Below are positions 23,047 to 33,769 of a stretch of DNA of 64,000 nucleotides, in pieces. Position numbers and translations under genes: made by a program. Each line of letters starts with the position of its first letter. Within the stretch, counting starts at the first letter, position 1. Source of the DNA: Xestospongia bergquistia (taxonomy: Eukaryota > Porifera > Demospongiae > Haplosclerida > Petrosiidae); NCBI GenBank assembly GCA_963965975.1, contig OZ014411.1, forward strand, positions 13,966,501-14,030,500, read 5' to 3'. Below the pieces are notes generated by a model. It was not told the origin of the DNA and searched no databases. It was given only the letters and a program-made list of their open reading frames with translations.

Positions 23047-23630
23047 ATCAAATAAAGAAAAAAAACAGATATTTATATCACTGTCATTGTATCAGTCTAA
23101 CAAGCAGTGCTCTTATCCATTAGTTAAATATATAGTTTATTCGATCAATTAAAACATCTACTCATGAACTATGCTAACAATGTTTCTATAATTTATTGTC
23201 AACAAACGTCTAGAGTACCAGTACATCCTGAATGTTTCTTATCCTAATTCTAGGGTGTTCCAACATTGCTTAGCTCAGCTTGCATATATATGTATAACAC
23301 TACAAGTGGACTAGAAGCTATATATAGCTAAACTTGGTTGATAACCATAATTGGTCAGTGTAATTAATTATAAGGTTACTTACTACCTCTAATATATGCA
23401 GGCTCCATCGATATATCATGTAGTTTGTGGTCTCGTGTTTTTGAAATATGCCATATGCCATTTGAAATTCAAACTACTGTAGATAGATTGATAGTTTTAC
23501 AATTAATAATTAATCTTTTGATTATTAGTTTTGTATTTTGAAGACCATTTTCATCACTGTTTTTCATCAAAATGTCAGCATTGTGGCAAAGAAAAATACA
23601 AACCAAAAAAGTGATTTAGTAAATGAAGGT

Positions 23631-23737
23631 TGCGCAGCACCAACAATTTTCAGGTGGTTTCCTATCCCAGTACTACTGCACTGATCCAACATTGCTTAAC
23701 TTCGTTGTCCAGATAGAAACTACATGACTACAGATAG
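23631..23737 (-). pseudogene. Degenerate 5S rRNA pseudogene
   Basis: Recognisable along most of its length (GCGCAGCACCAACAATTTTC, CCCAGTACTAC, CAACATTGCTTAACTTCG, ACTACAGA) but with many substitutions and small gaps, including in the internal promoter. It is probably an old copy. Confidence 0.75.
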
Positions 23738-24211
23738 GAAATAATGTTTCAACAGAATATTTATAATCTAATAAACAATATAGTACAGCTCACAATAATA
23801 CATATGCATGATTTAAACACACTTGTAATTTCTCAGCTAGCTGGATGTAACAAGCTTGATATAAACATGACCTGTAAGTGTTGTTTAAATTTATTTTAAC
23901 TACAACAGTGTATTTAATAATATCATTACCGATAGTATAATTATTTGAAGTCCTGCAATGCTTATAGAAACACCATGCAAGGCTACAATAATCACTATAG
24001 ATCTATGCAGTATGTGTGTGTGTTGTGATAATAACCATAGACACTTAGGTAAATAGGATTAAGTATCTATGGTCCAACATACATCTTAATATTAAGAAGT
24101 ATCTATAGGTTGTTAAGTTTTAAGATCTAGAGTATAGCATTAAATCCCCATAGTGTTCTAGTAAGTTTTTCCTTCTTTTAGCATAATTTTTTGTAACTGG
24201 CAAACTATATG

Positions 24212-25160
24212 TGGTCATTGCTGTAGTATCGTCGCATACATCTACAGAAAACATATTATAACAGTTATCAGCCTCTAATTAGCGGTAGGCTCACCCTTAT
24301 CATGAACTTACTACTGCTGCCACTACCGAGCTACTATATATTTAGCTTCGCAAACCCCGACGATTGAACAACGGTAAAAGATGAGTCGTTCAATGGGTTG
24401 GGTCTGGCTCGTGAGATTAGCTACTTCCGGCTGGCTTTTCGTGAATAGATTCGCTCTCATTTTCACTGCTAAACATAAACTAAAAAACCTCTTTGATATT
24501 ATTATACTTTACCATTACTACGGTGAGCGTATCTTTTCTTTCATCGTTTGAAAGAATTAGTCGGCAAAGATATCACTGCAAAGGTAGGCGTCGTGAAATT
24601 CATAAATGTTTGGTCATTTTATGTGCGCAACAAGTTGTTGAAAGATAAGAAATACTTATTTCAAAAATGCTCGCGCAAGTATCATCAAGTAAGTACGGAA
24701 GCCGCAGACGGACATTCCAATTCATCTTTCTTATTTCTTCCGCGAACCTTGGCGTATTTAAAAATTCCAATTAACGATCCAGTTGATGAGTCCAATTTCT
24801 CATTCCTAATTCCAATTTTGGCATGCGCGCCATTTCTAGGCTTTTCTTGTTACTTAATTAAATGCGGAGCGCGAGTACCACGAGCCGTCTCTTAGAATCG
24901 AGCCTCAGCTAGATGTTTCCAGTTAGGTTGGGTCCCTGACTTTGGTTGTATATTGTAGTTCGATTATTTAGAGAAGCCGAGGACGGACATGAAAACTCCG
25001 TATAGCCCCGTTATATTGAAATTGGAAATAGGAATTGGAATGTCCGTCTGAGGCTTCCGTAAGTAAGCCACCATTTTCTGGCAAAGGTTAGCTAGCAAAA
25101 ATTGGTCGAATTCACGAGATATACTGAGCATGCTCAATGTGCAGAGCATGGGTGTGGTGG
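24212..25160. repeat. Segmental duplication of a death-domain gene 5' region, copy 2
   Basis: Partner of 21590-22157. It contains the probable promoter and 5' untranslated sequence of the death-domain gene that starts at 25182, and was later interrupted by the MITE at 24694-25061. Confidence 0.85.
24694..25061. mobile_element. MITE with 30-bp inverted ends and 6-bp target duplication
   Basis: The 368-bp element starts TACGGAAGCCGCAGACGGAC and ends with the inverse, about 30 bp with one mismatch. AGTAAG flanks both sides. The paralogous site near 22060 reads straight through (ATCAAGTAAGCCACC), giving the empty site. No transposase is present; the superfamily is not assigned. Confidence 0.88.
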
Positions 25161-25181
25161 ATTTCGTACATCTCTCAGAAA

Positions 25182-26042
25182 ATGGCGGAAAAAAGTGAGC
25201 ATAAACTTTTTGTGTGTATTGTCTATGTATAAATTATACATTAATTTACTGACCATCAACGTTGAAGGAAACAGAGCCAGTGTGACTAAATTAATGCTAT
25301 AATAATCATTGATTTCAATTCTTAATTGCATTTTTTGATAATCATATAATATGTAAAATATATTTGTATTATTGTTGTTACTATTAGTCTGTACTTTACA
25401 TTTTCAGATAATATTGCCCGTTTCGTTGAAACAAGCCATGTCAACCCTCAGCATGTAAGCCTACAATTGGCTAGTATTGATGCTAAGTGGCATGAAATTG
25501 GCACTGCCCTGAATGTAGAATTCAATTACTTAATTGGATTACAAGGTCAAATTGGATCAAATAGTGTTCGGCTTACTTCGGTTATAAATTCATGGTATAC
25601 AGATACAGATAATCCTACTTGGTTTATGATTCTAGAAGCCGTGGAAGGACCTCTTGTCAAAAACAGGGCTAAGGGCATTGAAATACGTGAATGGCTAGCC
25701 CAACAACCTAATTCAGATGAGAATAGCCGCGTTAATCCTAATCATGTTATAAAATTGCTGGCCAATATTGATGCTAAATGGCATGAAATTGGGACTGCCC
25801 TGAATGTAGAATTCAATTACTTAGTTGGATTACAAGGTCAAATTGGTGCAAATAGTGTTCGACTTACTTCGGTTATAAATTCATGGTATACAGATACAGA
25901 TAATCCTACTTGGTTTATGATTCTAGAAGCTGTGGAAGGACCTCTTGTCAAAAACAAAGTTAAAGGCAATGAAATAAGGCAATGGCTGGCCAAAAAACCT
26001 CAATTTGATTATTATGTGAAAAACAAATACAAGAGACCATGA
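25182..26042 (+). CDS. Protein with two tandem death domains
   Basis: Exon 1 is 25182-25194 (MAEK, donor gtgagc); exon 2 is 25408-26042 (acceptor ttttcag), in phase, giving 215 residues. It holds two near-identical units of about 100 residues, each starting NPxHV and containing IDAKWHEIGTALNVEFNYL, SVINSWYTDTDNPTWFMIL and EAVEGPLVKN. The six-helix pattern, the W-x-x-IG motif early on and the helix starting PTWFMILEA fit the death-domain superfamily. Such domains recruit partners by homotypic binding in apoptosis and immune signalling. No other domain is present, so it would be a pure adaptor or decoy. The near identity of the two halves, at DNA level too, suggests recent internal duplication. 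The decayed copy at 5010-5495 keeps the same intron. Confidence 0.8.
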
Positions 26043-27092
26043 TGACGCCCATTAGATATAATTGATACACATGTACTGCTGGACTAACACTTATTAGTTA
26101 TATTTTTGATATTTTAATTTGTTAATTTGTTATTTTTTGATAAACTTAGGTAGTGAGTGCAACATGTGTTCACACCCACAGAATTATTAAAAGTTCACTA
26201 CAGAAGGAGCTTTTCTCTGGTTCTTAAAAAGTGACCCCCCCCCCCTCCCCCCAGTACACTCTGCTGAAGTTCATCTCATGTTTCAGCCTAAGATTTACCC
26301 TAGTGTGGTTAATAAGAAAGAATGTCTATGATGTGTTTTCTTTGCAATGATGCCAACTTCAATTATGTCCCTATAGTTCTGCATATATAGTTTAAAATAT
26401 TGATAAGGATTTAGGCACTATTATTGTCATCTGTATTTGGTATAAACATTAGACTATGAATGATATTAACCTCTGTAGTCATCATTATAGTACCATATAG
26501 TATTTGTAAAATATGGGACACTCAATTTGGGAAATATATGTGACCATAAATATGAAATGAAAAGGAACATGTCATTTTTCTTGTAATTTTGGATACTGGT
26601 CAAAAACCAAACAACAAGCTCGTTGGTTTGTATGTAGTTTGTGTTGTAACTTAGTAAATACTCATTTAAAAAAAACAAGATGTAACTCTAGATATAGCAA
26701 AGAATTTTTTACAATCACTATAATGTCATTTTCAATAATGTTAGTGATATATACATACACTTTTGCATTTAAGTCACATATTTGACACTAAAGTATCATG
26801 TGACTTTATTATTGACCATCATTAATAAATTCTAGGGATGGGATGCTCGATATTGCATTTGAGTCTACTGGATTGTATCTAGATATAGTAACAGCATCTA
26901 GTCATCTACAGATAGTAACTATATTTTATTTATTCATCTATTCTTTCTTGTTTAATATAAGTACAGTATGTATTATATATATATATAATTATAATATTTC
27001 AATGTTTCTATGTGTACTTTATTTCAAAACATAATTTTATAGTCACTAATATAATAAGTTAAATCATAATCCTGTGATTCTACTCTCTTTAG
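26043..27092. other. Spacer with a poly-C tract
   Basis: AT-rich spacer. A C-run broken by one T lies at about 26234-26252. A possible exon near 26836-26920 (GMLDIAFESTGLYLDIV) could not be placed in phase with the downstream exons. Confidence 0.3.
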
Positions 27093-27350
27093 TTATGACT
27101 TCCTTATCTCTGGAGTTTGTAAATGGAGAGAAAAGGTACTTGAAGACATTAACGCATACATACGTGATGGTCATTACAGTAGGTTATCTTGTACATTATA
27201 ATAATGTCACCTTCATTTGTTTAATTTGTATAATCCTTCAGCGTTCATGTTTTAGCCCATGTGAGTGTCCCTGCATGTCACTATCTATGTATTCACAGTG
27301 TGCAAAGTAAACTTATTGTTACAGGCAGTAATTTCTTTGGTCTTTTTTGA
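27093..27350 (+). CDS. 3' exons of an unrecognised gene
   Basis: Two exons join in phase: 27093-27182 (acceptor ctctttag; encodes YDFLISGVCKWREKVLEDI and NAYIRDGHYS; donor AGTAG|gttatc) and 27242-27350 (acceptor ccttcag; encodes VHVLAHVSVPACHYLCIHS and VTGSNFFGLF, ending TGA). The composition is protein-like and the junction keeps frame, but no start exon or family was identified. Confidence 0.35.
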
Positions 27351-27916
27351 AAGTCATATGCAACTAAAATTTTAAAGAAACAACTGTTGTGCATGTATAA
27401 TTTTAACATATTTTCCTCAAATCCATTCTAAATACATGTTTCATGATTTACTTTATTAAATCCATGTATATTTCAAACAGATCTTGTAGACATCACATGT
27501 GATTTGTTGAAGACAAAGTACTAAGTATTGTATGAAAGGTGAACACATGCTGGATTAAAAGGATTTATGTTTACAAAATGTAGTGCCTATTTGTTAGGTA
27601 GCTATAGAGTTTCATATACTTTGTTGTACATATGCTTGAGGTCAAATGTTCTTTCACTTTCACAAATAACATCCAAGAAAGCTATGTAATGTATTATTTT
27701 GATCATGATGTTAAGGATGCAATATCTTTATTTTCTTAACAAAATTCTTAAATCTTTTTGGTCTCTCTCTTCCTTTTTCTTGACAAAATTCATCAGGAAT
27801 AATGCTTCCACTAAACAGGCACATACAGACTCTTTAATTATATTAAAAATTATTAAGAAGTATAGAAATACAACACAGGGAAACAAAACTATGAATATAC
27901 TGCACACATTAGTGTT
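27351..27916. other. No gene seen
   Basis: AT-rich spacer between convergent gene ends (27350 plus, 27917 minus). Nothing recognisable. Confidence 0.4.
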
Positions 27917-29355
27917 TCAGTCTACACGTTTGGCTAAAACAAACTCCATTGCTTTACAATCCCTGTAGATATGTAATGCTTCTTGAGGTATTGGCTTACG
28001 ACAACTCATCTCTACTGAAAAACCAAGCTCGCAAAGCATTGAATGGATGTCTTCAGATGTCAAATAGGCTGTCTTGAATTCCTTCTTGTTAACAACATAA
28101 AATGTACGTTCCTCTGTGATCAAAAGGGCTAAATAACCACCAGATTTGAGTAGTGACTTCAGTTTGGCTATGCCAGTTTTATAGCCATCTTTAGAATCAA
28201 AAGCACATTCAAGAGCAAAATTTGAGTGAATGACATCAAAACATCGAGACACTTCAGGAAGAAAAATTTTAGATGTAATATCACATTGAATGACAGACTT
28301 AATTTTACTACGTAACTCTTGTTCTCTCTTTTTTATTACTTCAGGAGTGACATCTTGACCTTCTAAGGTATGAACCACAAACCTACACAATAAATAAATA
28401 CTACACATTACTTTGTTCCCTTAGAGGATGTTGTGCACATGTCATGACAAGTTCAATTACAGTTCAACCTGTTTTATGATGTTTCAATGCTATACATGTA
28501 ACTTTTCATACAGTCAGGTTGATTATTAGTAGTAGTATAAGTCCATTAATGATCATGAGTATAATAGACAAAAATTCGAGTCTTAAAAGATTAAGCTAGT
28601 TAAATTCAAATGAGCTAGTCCTTTGTCACTTTTGATAGTATGATGAGAAAAAATAGTTTGGTAAATTATATCATAACAATCATGAGACACCATAATTAAC
28701 TCTGCAGTTAACTCTACCACTGTCTGATCATTTAACAATTACTTATTCGGTAGGCATTCAGATTACACATTTAGCCACTATACAATACTACTAATTGGAA
28801 GTGTAGACAGGAAGTGATATGACTAATTATTATTAGTGACTATATTATTTAACAGTGGCACAATCAGATTTTAGAAGTAACCAAACTATAGAAAAAATAT
28901 ATGTTCCCATTAAATGAGAAAGAGGTATGTACTACAATCATCTTATCATTATAAATTATTAATAAATCGTTTGACTTTTAGTAAGGTGGACATACATATC
29001 TAAGAATGGTTACTTACTCAAAATATGGAGTCCAATTATGAGCCTCTGGGTTATTGTTTCTCCATAGTTCCACCTCCGTTCTTGCGGCAGGTATAAATTC
29101 AGCAAATGTGATATCATGAAAATGTGGAGCAGCACTAATAAGTGAATAAATAGCGGGTCCTCCTCCAAATTCCAGTAATGAAGCAGTGGAGTTGTCCCAG
29201 TTTGTACTGTACTTGTTATAGAACTGACAATAGCTTTGAAGATAGAAACCCATGAAACTTTCTTTGTCATTTATTTCTCCATTGAATCTAGTCTGGAGAT
29301 AATTCTTAGCATCAAACATTGTTTGATGAGCAGCAGAAGTACTAGATACTGCCAT
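27917..29355 (-). CDS. NNMT/PNMT/TEMT-family methyltransferase A
   Basis: Two exons: 29018-29355 (start MAVSSTSAAHQTMFDA; donor gtaagt) and 27917-28382 (acceptor ttgtgtag), giving 267 residues, the normal family length. SAM-binding motif I is SLLEFGGGPAIYSLISAAPH. Other family marks are FAEFIPAARTEVELW, FDVIHSNFALECAFDS, LKSLLKSGGYLALL and the C-terminal CKAMEFVLAKR. Enzymes of this family move a methyl group from SAM to small amines (nicotinamide, catecholamines, thioethers) in the cytosol; the substrate here cannot be told. An upstream in-frame ATG at 29430 is less likely because the family starts near MAVSS. It is head-to-head with a close paralog at 31174 that has the intron at the same place. 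Confidence 0.88.
28383..29017 (-). other. Intron of methyltransferase A
   Basis: A 635-bp intron with standard GT-AG ends. It contains only AT-rich sequence; no exon or repeat was seen. Confidence 0.6.
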
Positions 29356-31173
29356 TTTGTTTCTATTGAAAAAACAATAGAATGTAATACATTGTAGTTT
29401 CTTTGTCGGTGTGAAAACTATGAACAACAAAATTAATGTATGAGAATAAAGTATGAGTGCATAGCTATGAAGTATATCTAATTATGTAATGTATACATAG
29501 TAGTACAGGGTACCCACTTCAATCAGATCAGATCAGATAAGACACTACAATAAAACCTAATTATTTGCTTACCACATGATATATATATATATATATAATA
29601 TTCCACCAAATAGCTTACATTGACAGATAAATTCACTACTTCCATATTTAGCATTACCTTAGTTTTAGTTGAAATTTATTCTTATAGTCTTTAATACTAC
29701 TTCACTGGCTATTATTAACTTAGTGTTCATTTATAGCATTAGTAGTTCATAAAGCTCTAGTTAGTAATACAAGATCTTGAATGATTTTAATAGCCTCAGT
29801 TTTAAAACTGATCAGTTCACCTTTTGAGTAAACTTTAACTTTACATTTAGTTCAGCGTAGTTATAATTACTAGAGAACTAGTACAGCTTTTTGGATTAGT
29901 TCAAGTACATCTTATTTTGTGTTTATTTCAGTTAACTTTCTTACTGACTCAATTATAAAAAATGACTGACACATAATCCCAAACTAATCCAGCTTTATAT
30001 CTAAACTCCCACAAATAAAATACAAAGATAATAGGTCATTATGAAAAGTATTAAGTTACAAATCACTGTACATTGGTCCCTCGGTAATTAACTTACTTCA
30101 AACTCTTAGTCAGTGCTTTGTTTTGTAATAACTGACAATACCCAGAGGATGTATAAAGTGCTGAGACCAGCAGTATAACCTGTTTAACTTGCGCAGCAGG
30201 TCATGTCGTGTTCTTCACGTGCAAAAGACTACATAAAAGTAACATAATTTATGAATTATTCATTACGGACACATCACCTACATCGCAATTACTTTTCACT
30301 GATTTTCTACCTTCTCTTTGTGGAGGAAACGAATTATAAGTGGTGATAACATACCCTCTGTGATACAGAGTTGCACTTTTCCGCTCAAGAAACTACAGTC
30401 TACATTCAAGTAAGTAGTTGCTCTATCATCAATGACAATGAGGTCACTGCCCAAACTAGTTTTACCGGTTGACCTTTGTTGTCATACGAGACACATGGCG
30501 CTCGCTTACCGTATCTTTAAAAGTAAAAACTAGCGATATTCTTACGCAGTGCGTACTGTGAATTGACTTGCAAAATCTATTTTCTCGATAAAAGCAGGTC
30601 AGTTGATTGTCGCTTTAGCGCAAGTAAAGATGGTTAATGTGTACTGATGAAGATTTCTTGTTATGCATTTCAGCAACTGTTTTATTAGTATATGTGTAGT
30701 CAAAACCACTTTACTGGAGACAGGCATGTTACGACTGTTTTGGTCAAAGGACAAAAGACACTTGTAGCAATTATTCTTACTGATTACATTATTACTATTA
30801 TTATAGTTTACTGTAATCTCAAGAATGTCAAACTTAATGGTTAATTAGATATTATATTTTAAAGGTCGGCAGGTTACAGTCATTGAGACAGCAGTTAAGG
30901 CCACTTCTGACCTATTTTTAGCTCTTAAAGTCTAATTTTTGCACATTCTTGCAATATAGTTAGTGTTATAGGAACATTGTTTTCCCCTGTGGATTTTATT
31001 AATTTGATTGTCAGATGCTATAGTGGTAAGTTAATCAGCTTCTACGTGTATAATTGTCACTCCATTTTGTGATTGACCCCTTCTCTCCTTATTAAATTTT
31101 GCAGAAGATAATATTTATGAGGCAAGGGTTCACAACTTTATTATTATATAGGTAATTATAATATATATATACA
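29356..31173. promoter_or_regulatory. Shared region between divergent methyltransferase genes
   Basis: The 1.8 kb between two divergently transcribed paralogs must hold both promoters. Around 30185-30620 the CpG content rises (CGTGTTCTTCACGTGCAAAA, GGCGCTCGCTTACCG, TTACGCAGTGCG), suggesting regulatory DNA. No coding exon was found. A short TA repeat lies at 29580-29597. Confidence 0.4.
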
Positions 31174-32956
31174 ATGGCTAATGGCGAATCACTCGAGTGG
31201 TGTGACCATCAGACTGAATTTGATGCAAGGAACTACCTTAGGACACGTTTTGATGGAACATTTGATAAAAGGATAAGCTACGTACCATTCTACTTAAAGT
31301 GTTATCATGAGTTCTATCAGTTAAATGGGTTCAGATTGAACAGACGATCTTCAAGACTTTTGGAATTTGGTGGAGGCCCTGCTCTATATTCCTTAGTAAG
31401 CGCAGCACCACATTACAAAGAAATCTGCTTTGCTGAATACATCTCTGTGGCTCGAAGAGAAGTGGAATTATGGAGGGATAATGAACCTGATGCATACGAC
31501 TGGAGTCCATACTTCAAGTAAGTTGAACAAATAAACATAAAGTTTTAAATTCTGCAATGACAATAAGTATATTGTTTTTTGACGAGGTAAAATAATTTTG
31601 TAGTTTTGACAAAAGACTTCACTTGATATTTTCACGTCTTTATACTGTGACACTCATGTGCTTTTTAATAAAAATCAATCAACTGAAAATCTATGACTGG
31701 TTATTCATTACTCAAAGAAACATTGATAATTATAATCATGATGTCTATAAGATACAAGGTATTAACATGCATGATTAATTAATAACAATGTGTTAGCATC
31801 ATGTAAATACTTTGTGGACTTAAGCTGATCCATGAATTCTGTGTAAATTACAAAAACTGCTTACAATGGTTATAATAAAAAACACTATTCTTGTCATAAC
31901 AAAGATTAGCAATATTTATTATGCTGTACCTTTCATTGTTGTATTGATAAGGCTAGAAGTTGGCTAGAAAGGAGAAGAAATGGGCAGATGTGTGGTTAAC
32001 TGTCATAACATTGTAGTGTGATATTAGTATACCTGTCATACTTAGGATCTCTCTCCCCCATGGTAATTAATTGCATTGATTTAGAGTAGATAAGATATCG
32101 TTTTTAAGGGAATTTTCCTGAGGTGGTGGTCACATAAGTTAAAACAAAAGAATAAACTTGAATAGACATACACTAAGTAAAAATTCATCACTTCCAGTAA
32201 TCACTGTGGCCAGTGTAGCATAAAAAGTTTACAAAGGATTATAATAAAAAATATTCATGAAGGGTATGGCCTATGAATATATTATTAAGTGCAACAACTA
32301 TGTCATCCCATAAGAGAAATTAGCATATGTATTGATGTTATTGTTTTACAATCAATGATTGAAAAATATCTATGTTATAACATCAGTATTCTGCATTGTT
32401 GTATATAATATAAACTATACTAGCTATAAACTATATTTGCATTTTCAAGCGGTATTTACCAACATTGTTTTGACAATCTTGTGTCTTTTATAGGTATGTT
32501 GTTCAGACATTAGAGGAAAAAGATGGAAAAATGCATGTAAATGATAGAGAAGATGAGCTTCGTAGCAAACTTACAAGCGTTCTTCCTTGTGATATACTAA
32601 ATGACGATCCTCTTTCTGGAGAAAGTGGTCCATTTGATGTTATTCATTCCAATTTCACATTGGAACATGCTTTTGATACGAAAGATGGATTTTTTACTGG
32701 TTTATGTCGCCTCAAAAGTCTCGTCAAACTAGATGGATATCTTCTTTTGTTGGCATCTATCGAACGTACATATTACAAAGTTAATGGCATGAGTTTCTCA
32801 GCTCTCTACCTCAAATCAGACGACATCAAAGACATGATTGAAGATGCAGGATTCTCCATTCAGTATACAATCAAAGAACCAATACCATCTCAAGCAAAAA
32901 GTATCTATTTTGATTGCAAAGCTATGGAATTCTTTGTCTGTAAACGACTAATTTGA
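31174..32956 (+). CDS. NNMT/PNMT/TEMT-family methyltransferase B
   Basis: Two exons: 31174-31517 (start MANGESLEWCDHQTEFDA; donor gtaagt) and 32494-32956 (acceptor cttttatag), giving 268 residues. Motif I is RLLEFGGGPALYSLVSAAPH; further marks are FAEYISVARREVELW, FDVIHSNFTLEHAFDT, LKSLVKLDGYLLLL and the end CKAMEFFVCKRLI. It is a clear paralog of gene A with the intron at the same codon and phase. The product is a cytosolic SAM-dependent small-molecule methyltransferase; the substrate is not determinable from sequence alone. Confidence 0.88.
31518..32493 (+). other. Intron of methyltransferase B
   Basis: A 976-bp GT-AG intron of AT-rich sequence; nothing recognisable inside. Confidence 0.6.
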
Positions 32957-33769
32957 ATAAACATTAATCATTGATTGTCCCTCATTTAATTGACAGTTTA
33001 ATTTCCTTAATGAGTGTATTATCATAGTTAGTTTGCTCATTGTGTTAATGTTAGATCATGTTCATTATTAATTGCCATGCAACTTTTGTAGCTTTTGCTA
33101 TGCAAGTTAAGTATGTACAACTTGTCTTTAAAGTTATTGTTTACATTTTATAGATATTTTCATTTAATTTTGATTGTTTTCTTTTTTGAGTATAAATTAA
33201 ATTTTGTTAATTATTTTGTAGCTATTCATTATTTTGAATAATTATTTCTGTTTTCTTAATTTTGAATTTGTCATGCCATTAAACATTTAATACTACATCA
33301 ATGTGGACATAAATTGAGAATATCACAAATTATTGGAGAGTAGTTTTGCACAGTCATAGTAGTAGTATAGATAATGTTATCACATTTTTAATGTCATGAT
33401 CACAGTTGTGATTGTGAAAAGTGTAGGCCTTTTGTTAATATTACAATGTACAACAGGAATACAGAATACTTATTTATAAATATTTTTTAACATTTAGTAT
33501 GCTTTAGACAAAGTACAATGATAACAATAACAAAAAAAGAAGAGCTAAAAATGTATGATATAACTTGTGTAAAGCAACTACAAAATAGTAGCAATGATTA
33601 TATATATAGGTAAGAAATAAAAATACAATCCAATAATTAAATATTATATAAATAATAGTTATACTATCAAATATCAAATGTCGGCCATTGATAGTTACAA
33701 TATATACAGTAATCAGTGAATTTTTGTATTAACGAAACACAACATATAATGCTTGATGGGCGTGATCTG
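32957..33769. other. Convergent 3' spacer
   Basis: AT-rich DNA between two convergent genes (methyltransferase B and the Rab11-FIP-like gene). No gene seen. Confidence 0.5.

Larger units (their letters stand above)
22158..24055. repeat. Segmental duplication, 5S block, copy 2
   Basis: Matches 11881-13440 in the same order. It starts with the first 13 bp of a 5S gene (GGCCGCAGAC on the plus strand) attached to non-5S sequence, so the breakpoint lies inside a 5S gene. It carries full 5S copy C and a further degenerate 5S patch, plus about 350 bp not present in copy 1. Confidence 0.85.

Noticed and set aside
24548..24895. 115-codon plus-strand ORF
   Set aside because: Runs from the duplicated 5' block into the MITE at 24694; a chimeric frame with no homologous frame in the other duplicate.
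26228..26255. Poly-C tract as a functional element
   Set aside because: A simple homopolymer run broken by one T with no paired G-run nearby; most likely slippage.
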